In this document: positions 1-5,314 of the stretch, piece by piece
How the letters are laid out: the number at the start of each line of letters is the position of its first letter
Position numbering within the stretch: position 1 is the stretch's first letter
NCBI GenBank assembly: GCA_964598275.1
Contig: CAZRAZ010000031.1
Coordinates: forward strand, 1 to 8,291
Reading direction: 5' to 3'
DNA length: 8,291 nucleotides
DNA from: JAHIEZ01 sp964598275
GTDB taxonomy: Bacteria; Patescibacteriota; Microgenomatia; UBA12405
Notes under the pieces: generated by a model
The model's input: the letters and a program-made list of their open reading frames with translations, nothing else
Databases searched by the model: none
What the model was told of the DNA's origin: nothing
Translations under genes and position numbers: made by a program

Positions 1-99
1 CAAATCAACTTCTTCCCCATCGAATATAACTATACTGTGTCTCCTGCGTCTTCCATCACCCTCTTTAACCCATCTATGTTTTGCTTCCACTGATTCCAT
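1..99 (-). CDS. Unrecognised protein, N-terminal 33 residues (runs off left edge)
   Basis: Reading the minus strand from an ATG at 99-97, the frame stays open to the window edge and gives 33 residues, beginning MESVEAKHRWVKEG and containing an Arg cluster (RRRR, residues 17-20) followed by a beta-strand-like HSIVIFDGEEVDL. I do not recognise the family. The start is supported by an extended -10 box (TGG-TATAAT) only 5 bases upstream, which would put the transcription start at or next to the ATG. No Shine-Dalgarno is visible. It is the next gene on the same strand after the split comEC genes, 141 bases downstream of their stop, with its own promoter. The ORF is short in view, so a chance open frame cannot be excluded. 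The promoter-to-ATG match with comEA and the 8170 gene is the main argument for it. Confidence 0.5.
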   Translation of the reverse strand, partial: MESVEAKHRWVKEGDGRRRRHSIVIFDGEEVDL

Positions 100-104
100 A
101 CCCC

Positions 105-113
105 ATTATACCA
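105..113 (-). promoter_or_regulatory. Extended -10 promoter of the left-edge gene
   Basis: On the minus strand the bases read TGG followed by a perfect TATAAT hexamer (113-105), then GGGGT and the ATG at 99. No -35 consensus is seen; that position falls in the neighbouring palindromic repeat. TGn upstream of TATAAT is the classical extended -10 and can replace a -35. With the usual 6-7 bases to the start point, the transcript would begin on or beside the ATG, so a leaderless mRNA is inferred. Confidence 0.55.
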
Positions 114-120
114 AATCACC

Positions 121-220
121 GTCACTCCTCCGGGTGGGCTGAGTCACTCCTCCGGAGTGACCCTGCCTGCCGGCAGGCAGGCCGAAGGGGCTCTCCGGAG
201 GTGTGATCTTTCGGAGGTGA
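121..220. repeat. Cluster of palindromic repeats between the left-edge gene and comEC
   Basis: The spacer is nearly all repeat. GTCACTCCTCCGG occurs twice (121-133, 143-155). TCACTCC/GGAGTGA arms face each other around 144-160. Further GGAGG units occur at 196-203 and 211-219. The core (147-162 plus 183-203) is the same sequence as 643-679 inside the comEC metallo-beta-lactamase gene, except that this copy carries an extra 20-bp palindrome at its centre. This identifies a repeat family rather than unique regulatory DNA. Whether the family moves by itself is unknown. Confidence 0.8.
162..181. repeat. Perfect 20-bp palindrome nested in the larger repeat
   Basis: CCTGCCTGCCGGCAGGCAGG is a perfect self-complementary 20-mer. 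Alignment to the copy at 643-679 shows it sits precisely between GTGACC and CGAAGGGG, which are contiguous in the other copy. It is therefore a clean 20-bp insertion here, or a clean loss there. Confidence 0.85.
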
Positions 221-240
221 AAAATCTGTGTGACGATATT

Positions 241-1131
241 CTAAAACTCAATCACCACCGTCCCGTCCACATCAGTCCTTTTCACCTCCACTCCAAATTT
301 CTCCAACCGCTCCAACACCTCTTTATCCGGATGGCCAAAACTATTTTTCCCCACCCCGATCACCGCTACCCGCGGCCTGACCGCGTCCAGCAACTCCTCG
401 CTGGTGCTGGTTTTAGACCCGTGATGTCCCACTTTTAAAACATCCATTGGCTCTGTCAAAATTTTTCTCCACACCAATCTCTGCTCCACTTCAATTGGCG
501 CATCTCCCATTAACAACACTTTTTTATCGTCACCCTTAATATCCTTATCAATAGTTGACGACTCCGTATCCCGCAGGGCATCGGAGTCACTCCTTACTCT
601 CAACACTCCCACCACACTCATTTCGTTATTATCCACTTGTCTCTCCTCCGGAGTGACCCGAAGGGGCTCTCCGGAGGTGAGACCCTTCTCGGATTCCCCG
701 GAGGTGAGACCCCCTGCCGGCCACACCACCTCAAAAGTAAACCAATCAGATCTTAACATATCTTTCTCTCTCAAAATTTCAGGGTAAAACTTTTGTTCGT
801 TATCCTTGCTTGCCGAATATAACTTCTCGATTTTATACCCCCTGCTTATCCCTTCCAAACCTCCCGCATGATCCTTATCCCAATGCGACACTATCACCAC
901 TTCCAACTTCCTATCCCAAAACGGTATCTGCCTCTCCACGCATTTCCTCATTTTGCCATTATCCGGACCCACATCATAAAGCATCTGAAATCTCCCCTTC
1001 GTTAACATCACCCCATCCCCCTGGCCCACATCACAAAACACCAATTTTGCCTTCCCGCTTGGCCAACTGCCTATCACCATTACCGCCAGCACTAGTCCTG
1101 CCAAAATCAAAATTATTTTCCAATTTTTCAC
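241..1131 (-). CDS. comEC: ComEC C-terminal part as a separate protein: metallo-beta-lactamase-fold domain
   Basis: This 296-residue protein matches the soluble C-terminal domain of ComEC/Rec2, which lies outside the membrane next to the DNA uptake channel and is thought to degrade one strand of incoming DNA. An N-terminal hydrophobic helix (about residues 5-22) serves as anchor or signal. Visible motifs are FCDVGQGDG (32-40), the metal-binding SHWDKDHAGG (82-91; His83, Asp85, Asp87, His88), LLMGD (206-210), VGHHGSK (234-240) and FGHPD (265-269). The catalytic set looks intact. The start is GTG at 1131, inside the stop of the upstream membrane-domain gene (GTGA overlap), so translation is probably coupled. 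In most bacteria both parts are one polypeptide. Two segments rich in polar residues (about 139-165 and 180-200) are encoded by palindromic repeat DNA inserted in frame between conserved strands. The stop is TAG. Confidence 0.9.
   Translation of the reverse strand: MKNWKIILILAGLVLAVMVIGSWPSGKAKLVFCDVGQGDGVMLTKGRFQMLYDVGPDNGKMRKCVERQIPFWDRKLEVVIVSHWDKDHAGGLEGISRGYKIEKLYSASKDNEQKFYPEILREKDMLRSDWFTFEVVWPAGGLTSGESEKGLTSGEPLRVTPEERQVDNNEMSVVGVLRVRSDSDALRDTESSTIDKDIKGDDKKVLLMGDAPIEVEQRLVWRKILTEPMDVLKVGHHGSKTSTSEELLDAVRPRVAVIGVGKNSFGHPDKEVLERLEKFGVEVKRTDVDGTVVIEF
560..588 (-). repeat. 29-bp interrupted palindrome inserted in-frame in comEC
   Basis: GACTCCG (560-566) and CGGAGTC (582-588) are complementary arms around an inner CCC-GCA-GGG mini-hairpin. 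On the coding strand it reads SDALRDTES (residues about 182-191). This lies between the conserved NNxSVVxxLR strand and the LLMGD motif, where ComEC domains usually have a short loop. It is followed directly by GTCACTCCT (586-594), a unit shared with the repeats at 121-155. This resembles the in-gene palindromic elements known from Rickettsia, in behaviour rather than in sequence. Confidence 0.7.
637..717 (-). repeat. Palindromic repeat block inserted in-frame in comEC
   Basis: Positions 643-679 repeat the core found at 147-203 outside the gene, without the central 20-bp palindrome. A second partial unit (CCCGGAGGTGAGA, 698-710) follows. On the coding strand this gives a tandem LTSGE motif (residues 142-146 and 151-155) and RVTPEE (158-163), all free of stops. 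The insertion sits between the conserved FEVVWP strand and the NNEMSVV strand of the domain, so it should form an exposed loop. The frame is kept throughout. Confidence 0.8.
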
Positions 1132-1979
1132 CTCTTTCCCCTCATCAAAACATACAACAGTAATAAATACCAGCCTGTCATCATTAGACCATTGAATCTG
1201 ACACTCAAACCCTCATATCTACCCCCAGTTTCTACCACCATTGAAAAATATGAAAGCAAGGGCAAACACAACCACAATATCCCTCTACCCAAAACCGGCC
1301 ACACTAATCCTGCCACCACCCCCGCCCCGCCCACCAAACTTATAATTTGTACCACTCCCACCACCATCACGTTTGCCGCCACCGACACTATCGATACTCT
1401 GCCAAATACCAGCGCTAAAATCGGTGTCACCCACAAACCCACCCAAACCGTTGTCACCAAAGCATCTACCAAACTCTCTCCAAAACCTCCTCCGCTCTCT
1501 CTTCCTTCATCTCTAACCACTATGGCCAAAAAAGCCACCAGCGACAACCAAAAACTTGCTCCCTCAATCATCCGCCAGTCAATCACCATCATTATCGCCA
1601 CCACCAAAATCAAGGCCCTTTTCCAATCATACTTCCTACCCCAAAACTGGGCCATATAATAAAAAAACACCAAAAAAGCAGCTCTCACTGCCGGTACCCC
1701 AAAACCCGCCAAACCGGCATAACCCCACATGCACATCAATCCAACCACAATCGCTCTTTTCCGTCCCATCAATCCCGCCAAATTCTCTATCACAACCCTA
1801 CTTAAAAGCATCATATTACATCCCGACACCACTACCAAATGCAATAAACCACTGTTTTTCAAAAACAACCAAAAATCTCTCTCCATCCCTCCTGTCTCTC
1901 CCACCAACATCCCCAGCAACAGTCCCGCTTCCCTCGCCGGTAAACTCATCTCGATAAATCTCACTATCGCTTCTCTCAT
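1128..1979 (-). CDS. comEC: ComEC membrane channel (Competence domain), separate N-terminal part
   Basis: A 283-residue polytopic membrane protein corresponding to the Competence domain of ComEC/Rec2, the channel that passes single-stranded DNA across the cytoplasmic membrane. Recognisable family features are LLLGMLVGE (20-28), the segment GLLHLVVVSGCNMMLLS (44-60, matching the conserved Gl.Hl..SG.n region), PAVRAAFL (96-103), and about seven or eight hydrophobic helices up to residue 278. The usual N-terminal OB-fold segment (DUF4131) is missing and the nuclease-like domain is encoded by the next gene, so this is a pared-down, split ComEC. It lies 40 bases after comEA and shares the GTGA overlap with the following gene, so the three are probably one operon. 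TATAGT (minus strand, 1996-1991) lies 11 bases before the ATG and TATAAT (2006-2001) a little further up, so an extra internal promoter is possible. No clear Shine-Dalgarno is seen. Confidence 0.9.
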   Translation of the reverse strand: MREAIVRFIEMSLPAREAGLLLGMLVGETGGMERDFWLFLKNSGLLHLVVVSGCNMMLLSRVVIENLAGLMGRKRAIVVGLMCMWGYAGLAGFGVPAVRAAFLVFFYYMAQFWGRKYDWKRALILVVAIMMVIDWRMIEGASFWLSLVAFLAIVVRDEGRESGGGFGESLVDALVTTVWVGLWVTPILALVFGRVSIVSVAANVMVVGVVQIISLVGGAGVVAGLVWPVLGRGILWLCLPLLSYFSMVVETGGRYEGLSVRFNGLMMTGWYLLLLYVLMRGKR

Positions 1980-2019
1980 TTCCGCTTCAAACTATACTTT
2001 ATTATAAACTTATACATAA

Positions 2020-2595
2020 TCAAAGTCTGACCATCTCCTTTATTTCCTCCCATATTTTTTCTCCAATCCCCTTCACCAATTTTATTTCCTCCACGTTTCT
2101 AAAACCGCTATTTATTTTTCTATATTCTATGATCCTTTCCGCCATCGCCGGCCCAATTCCCGGCAAAGCTTCCAACTCCTCCCTGCTGGCTGTATTCAGA
2201 TTTATTTTGTTTGAAATTTGGTTATTGGTTATTGGTTTATTGGAACTTCCCAAAATTTGACCGGATTTTGGGACATAAAGTTTTTCTCCATCCCACAAAT
2301 CTTCTGCCTGATTAATATTTTTCTCCACCCAATCTCTGTCCGCCTCTGCCGCCAAACCTCCGGCTTTCACCAGTACATCTTTAATTCTATCGCCCGCTTT
2401 CATTTCGTACACCCCCGGCGCCATCACCGCCCCTCCGATATCAACCATTATTGTTTTTCCCTCCGCCGCCTCGCTTCCCCTGATTAATTCCACTTCTGTT
2501 GTCGGCGCAGTTTTGGCCCCATACTCCATCCCCACGCCCACTACCAAAAACACCAATCCGGCCATCATTATCCCATCCACCCACCTTAGTCTCAT
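2020..2595 (-). CDS. comEA: ComEA, DNA receptor for competence
   Basis: A 191-residue membrane-anchored DNA-binding protein that catches double-stranded DNA at the cell surface and hands it to ComEC. The order is classical: an N-terminal transmembrane helix (about 8-25); an SLBB domain (49-109: MVDIGGAVMAPGVYEM, with LYVP at its end); a low-complexity Asn/Ser linker (112-130); and a C-terminal helix-hairpin-helix pair beginning INLNTASREELEALPGIG (131-148), with hairpins GIGPA (146-150) and GIGEK (176-180). The length is ordinary for the family. It is the first gene of the minus-strand competence cluster and divergent from the gene at 2636. The ATG at 2595 lies 8 bases after an extended -10 (TGG-TATGAT) with no Shine-Dalgarno, so a leaderless transcript is likely. 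The linker DNA (2220-2243) is a near-tandem GGTTATT repeat, which could change linker length by slippage. Confidence 0.95.
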   Translation of the reverse strand: MRLRWVDGIMMAGLVFLVVGVGMEYGAKTAPTTEVELIRGSEAAEGKTIMVDIGGAVMAPGVYEMKAGDRIKDVLVKAGGLAAEADRDWVEKNINQAEDLWDGEKLYVPKSGQILGSSNKPITNNQISNKINLNTASREELEALPGIGPAMAERIIEYRKINSGFRNVEEIKLVKGIGEKIWEEIKEMVRL

Positions 2596-2603
2596 ACAAA
2601 ATC

Positions 2604-2612
2604 ATCATACCA
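2604..2612 (-). promoter_or_regulatory. Extended -10 promoter of comEA
   Basis: The minus strand reads TGG-TATGAT (2612-2604), then 8 bases, then the comEA ATG (2595). No -35 match is evident. The box-to-ATG distance equals that of the gene at 8170. Transcription would start about 1-2 bases before the ATG. Confidence 0.55.
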
Positions 2613-2613
2613 A

Positions 2614-2631
2614 AATGTTAAAATTAACATT
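2614..2631. promoter_or_regulatory. Dyad between comEA and the divergent gene, overlapping a plus-strand -10
   Basis: AATGTTAA-AA-TTAACATT is a perfect 8-bp inverted repeat with a 2-base spacer. It contains TGT-TAAAAT (2616-2624), an extended -10 candidate for the plus-strand gene starting at 2636, and lies just upstream of the comEA -10. A protein bound here could affect both directions. It may be an operator, or simply an AT-rich chance dyad. Confidence 0.4.
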
Positions 2632-2635
2632 ATCC

Positions 2636-3469
2636 ATGTCGGAATTAGAAATCAGTCCTCAAACTCCTCTTTCGCGCCTTTACCAGCGTCTCGACCAACT
2701 TGCCCATCAAACAACAAATGAAACCTCAACAAATCCGGCCCTGCTTCAAATGGCCAGACTATCCTATGCTCTCTCCGGTTTTTGCAATCCCGAAACTCAA
2801 AGGTATGAACCTCCCAGTCGTCCAGGAGCCGAATTCAACAATACTGTTTGCCAACAATTACTCTCTCTAAGAGCAGAAGGAGAACTTGATCTGCCAAAGC
2901 TTCGCCTTATAATTCAACAACTCAACCAAGCGTATTACCATCTTGTCTCTCTTCCCACTCACCTCCAACAAACAGGAAACACTCTGCAAGACCAAGAAAT
3001 CATGCTCAAAGAGATCGGCTTGGGCCGTCATCCTCAACTTACCAGACAAATGGTCGAAGAAGCCCAAAAAGCAGTCAGAGGCGCCATCGCTGAAACTCTC
3101 GCCTACTGCTTTTTTGACCATCTTGGGTTTTCTCCTCAACGTGCCACCCTCGAAGATGATCTCTATCGACAAACCGACTTATATATCCAAACCGAAAGTC
3201 AAAGTTTTGTTCCTGTCCAGATTAAGAGCAGAAGTGATAATACTGACATTTTTCCCTTCGCCGTTACTCCTCCCGAAACAAAAAACGGCCCCATATTCGT
3301 CAACCTTAACATGTACCGCCTTCTCCAAGATCACAAACTAATGTTGGCTCTTTTTTCTCCCAAACCTCCTCCGGAAACCGCCCAAACCCAACTAGCTGCT
3401 TTTAAAAATCAATTTTTAACAGCTGTCAAACAAAATTCTTCTGATTATCAATTAAACCCCGCCGCCTAA
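2636..3469 (+). CDS. Uncharacterised protein with PD-(D/E)XK nuclease-like motif
   Basis: A mostly helical protein of 277 residues with no signal peptide. The last third carries what looks like a PD-(D/E)XK core: a helix with Glu153 (AIAETLAYCFFDHLGF), then TDLYI with Asp181, and the strand FVPVQIKSRS with Gln195 and Lys197, i.e. D-(13)-QxK. Gln in place of Asp/Glu in the third motif occurs in some members of that fold, so activity is possible but unproven. I chose the ATG at 2636 because an extended -10 (2616-2624) lies 11 bases upstream; the ATG at 2615 would add seven residues and is the main alternative. A start further upstream would run into comEA. It is the first gene of a tight plus-strand group, 5 bases before the next, and divergent from comEA. 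A role in handling incoming or foreign DNA is a guess from context. Confidence 0.75.
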   Translation: MSELEISPQTPLSRLYQRLDQLAHQTTNETSTNPALLQMARLSYALSGFCNPETQRYEPPSRPGAEFNNTVCQQLLSLRAEGELDLPKLRLIIQQLNQAYYHLVSLPTHLQQTGNTLQDQEIMLKEIGLGRHPQLTRQMVEEAQKAVRGAIAETLAYCFFDHLGFSPQRATLEDDLYRQTDLYIQTESQSFVPVQIKSRSDNTDIFPFAVTPPETKNGPIFVNLNMYRLLQDHKLMLALFSPKPPPETAQTQLAAFKNQFLTAVKQNSSDYQLNPAA

Positions 3470-3474
3470 AAAAA

Positions 3475-3672
3475 ATGAACCAAAACGAAACCACCAAACA
3501 ACAAATAACAAGAATCCAAGAACTTTTAACCACCAACCCTCCACCCGTAGAGCAAATCCGCCAAATTTTAGCCGGACTTTACCCTTTCGTAAACAAAGCA
3601 GAAATATCGCAAATCACTGACATGATCAAAGCCAGACTTGCCAATCCCCCCCAAAACCCCGATAATGAGTAA
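3475..3672 (+). CDS. Small helical protein of unknown function (65 aa)
   Basis: A 65-residue soluble protein, Gln/Asn-rich at the N-terminus, with two or three predicted amphipathic helices (QQITRIQELL, VEQIRQILAGLYPFV, ISQITDMIKARLAN) and a Pro/Asn tail. I recognise no family. It starts 5 bases after the preceding stop and its TAA directly abuts the ATG of the next gene, so all three genes are very probably cotranscribed. No Shine-Dalgarno is visible. The tight fit on both sides is the chief evidence that it is a real gene. Confidence 0.7.
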   Translation: MNQNETTKQQITRIQELLTTNPPPVEQIRQILAGLYPFVNKAEISQITDMIKARLANPPQNPDNE

Positions 3673-4326
3673 ATGTCCAAAAATTATATTTTTAACCCCG
3701 CCACGGCTGGGGCTCTTTCTCTTGCCACTCTGGCCTCTTTTCTCTTTTCCATCTCTCCCTTTACTTACTTTGCCCCTCAAGCTATCGCCCTCCTCTCTCT
3801 GGCAACCATCATCTGCTTTTTCAAAAAAATCCCCTTCATTCTCCCCGCTTCCGCCCTCATCACTCTAATTGTCTTTACCAGTAACGGCCTTAATTCCCCC
3901 GTCTTCTTTTTAATCTACTTTCTTCTCTTTGTTATCGCCTTCCAAAATCCACCCTCCACCACTCTTTCCTTTTCTCTGCTTCTCATTCTCCTCTTTTCTC
4001 AATCCCTAAATTCTCTTACTTCCCTTTTACCCCTTCTTTCCCTCCTTCTTATCACTCCTCTGGCCTGGTTTATCGGCAAGCAATATCTGGACACTCGCAA
4101 GCTGGAAACTGATCTTATTGTCGACGAAACCGACACTCTCTTTTGGCACACCCTTAAATTTAAAACCGGCATTAGCGTTATTATCGATCTGGCCTCCCAA
4201 CTCCTTTCCACCCCCTTAACCGCTAACCAACAAGACCAAGCCAAAAAAATCCACTCTTCCGCCAAAGACCTTCTCGCCTCTTCCCAAAAACTGGTCAAAA
4301 AAATCGACCTCCAAACTGATGACTAA
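3673..4326 (+). CDS. Six-helix membrane protein with degenerate histidine-kinase dimerisation segment
   Basis: A 217-residue protein. Residues 10-135 form about six closely spaced hydrophobic helices with very short loops. The C-terminal 80 residues are cytoplasmic by the positive-inside rule (WFIGKQYLDTRK) and read like a HisKA helical hairpin: FWHTLKFKTGISVIIDLASQ (157-176), then TPLTANQQDQAKKIHSSAKDLL (180-201). This aligns by eye with the kinase pattern H-E-L-R-x-P-L ... TPLT..Q.....I..SA..LL, with His159 at the H-box position but the Pro missing and one extra residue. No ATP-binding (N, G1, G2) boxes follow, since the gene ends at residue 217. It could be a remnant, a kinase decoy or a membrane scaffold. 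It abuts the 65-aa gene and overlaps the following gene by 8 bases (ATGACTAA), so coupled translation is likely. Confidence 0.75.
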   Translation: MSKNYIFNPATAGALSLATLASFLFSISPFTYFAPQAIALLSLATIICFFKKIPFILPASALITLIVFTSNGLNSPVFFLIYFLLFVIAFQNPPSTTLSFSLLLILLFSQSLNSLTSLLPLLSLLLITPLAWFIGKQYLDTRKLETDLIVDETDTLFWHTLKFKTGISVIIDLASQLLSTPLTANQQDQAKKIHSSAKDLLASSQKLVKKIDLQTDD

Positions 4327-5155
4327 ACACTTCTCAAGCAAAAAAACAAATAATATTATCTTTTTCGAAGCGAAATTGAGCCTGCTCCGCAGACTCACCC
4401 GAGCAAGAAAAACGATAATATTGTTTGTTGTCATCTCTATCTTTATTCCCCTACCTGTTATTGCCCAATCTTTTTCCTCTTCCTCCTACAAAATTCAGTG
4501 GGGCAATTTCAATATGACTGCCGGCAAAAAATCCTCCGCCAACTATCAATTAACCGACACCGTCGGTCAAAACGCCCCCGGTCAATACGACAACGTTGGT
4601 TATACCGTCAAAGCCGGTTTCCAGTATATTTACGACACCTTCACCTACTTTTCTTTCCAAATTGACGATCTTTCAATCGAACTTGGCACTCTTTCTGCCG
4701 GTGCCACCAGTACCGACAGTAATATCATTACTATCACCACTCCCTCCGGCCAAGGCTACCAAATTATGGTTCACCAAAATCACCCCTTGGCTATCAATAA
4801 TTCCGGCACCACTATTCCCGACACGGTCTGTGACAACGGCAACTGTACCGAGTCCCAATCCGAAGTCTGGACCAATATCGGCACCTATGGCTTTGGCTTC
4901 AACGCCATCGGCATCAACAGTTCCGGCGTTGCTACCGGAATCGGCACCTCTGCCTATTTTGGCGACCAAACCTATTACCGTCAGTTTGCCGACTATTCCG
5001 CCACACCGGCCGAAACCAACCAAATCATCATGGCCGAAAATTCGGCCACTACCAATCGTCAAGCCCGTATCACCTACAAAGCCAACATTTCCTCCCTCCA
5101 ACCGGCCGGAGATTACCAAAACGCCATCACCTTCACCGCCATCCCAAAATACTAA
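4319..5155 (+). CDS. Secreted WxL-like surface protein
   Basis: A 278-residue exported protein. A long basic N-region is followed by a hydrophobic core (TIILFVVISIFIPLPVIA, 32-49) and probable cleavage near AQS (49-51). The mature part starts SYKIQWGNFNMTAGKKSS and continues with SANYQLTDTVGQ (73-84), a strand-rich motif familiar from secreted proteins of Patescibacteria and Chloroflexi. The C-terminus, ISSLQPAGDYQNAITFTAIP, resembles the end of WxL/spore-coat-like beta domains, but I see no strict WxL motif pair. One Cys pair (near residues 170-176, CDNGNC) could form a disulfide. The gene starts within the previous gene (8-base overlap). The N-region (residues 10-37) is encoded by an inserted inverted repeat, which explains its unusual length and Arg content (SLLRRLTRAR). 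The DUF916/WxLIP-like gene follows, supporting a joint cell-surface role. Confidence 0.75.
   Translation: MTKHFSSKKTNNIIFFEAKLSLLRRLTRARKTIILFVVISIFIPLPVIAQSFSSSSYKIQWGNFNMTAGKKSSANYQLTDTVGQNAPGQYDNVGYTVKAGFQYIYDTFTYFSFQIDDLSIELGTLSAGATSTDSNIITITTPSGQGYQIMVHQNHPLAINNSGTTIPDTVCDNGNCTESQSEVWTNIGTYGFGFNAIGINSSGVATGIGTSAYFGDQTYYRQFADYSATPAETNQIIMAENSATTNRQARITYKANISSLQPAGDYQNAITFTAIPKY
4346..4428 (+). repeat. Inverted repeat inside the signal-peptide coding region
   Basis: Arms at 4346-4366 and 4407-4428 pair over about 21 positions (ACAAATAATATTATC against GATAATATTGTTTGT, plus TTTTTC/GAAAAA), with one bulge and one G-U wobble. The centre holds a smaller hairpin, GAGCCTG-CTCCG-CAGACTC (4378-4396). 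It begins 27 bases after the ATG and encodes residues 10-37 of the surface protein without breaking the frame. The mRNA would fold into a long stem right after the start codon. Confidence 0.75.
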
Positions 5156-5169
5156 TTTATAACAATAGA

Positions 5170-5295
5170 AATTTATACGAAGATACAATTTTTTGAACCA
5201 CAGCGAACGCGAACCGAAGGCCGTAGGTCTTGAGCATAGCGAAAGATGAGCCCGAAGGTAGCGAGGATTTAAAAAATTTGTATCAAGTTTAAATT
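5170..5295. repeat. Large inverted-repeat element between the two surface-protein genes
   Basis: The spacer 5156-5314 has no gene. Outer arms AATTTA (5170-5175) and TAAATT (5290-5295) and inner arms GATACAATTTTTT (5182-5194) and AAAAAATTTGTATC (5271-5284) pair with small bulges. The roughly 75-base interior is purine-rich (GCGAACGCGAACCGAAGG and similar), unlike the pyrimidine-rich + strand around it. This suggests an inserted repetitive element rather than a terminator; no T-run follows the right arm. Confidence 0.65.
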
Positions 5296-5314
5296 GAAAA
5301 ATCAATATTAAATT

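Noticed and set aside
157..438. Plus-strand open frame
   Set aside because: It begins in the palindromic repeats and lies antisense to the conserved comEC domain, so it is a shadow frame.
121..720. CRISPR array
   Set aside because: The repeats are irregularly spaced, differ in length, and lie partly inside a coding frame. There are no regular spacers or cas genes.
810..2007. Several long plus-strand open frames over the competence genes
   Set aside because: They are antisense to clearly conserved comEC sequence. The Pro/Ser/Thr-rich translations come from the C-rich strand and show no domain.
2513..2635. Longer N-terminus for the gene at 2636
   Set aside because: It would overlap the comEA coding start on the other strand and its promoter. 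The added residues have no domain-like character. The ATG at 2615 remains a weaker alternative.
4673..5305. Minus-strand 210-residue open frame
   Set aside because: It is antisense to the secreted surface protein, and its N-terminal part comes from the inverted-repeat element. It is Gly-rich shadow translation.
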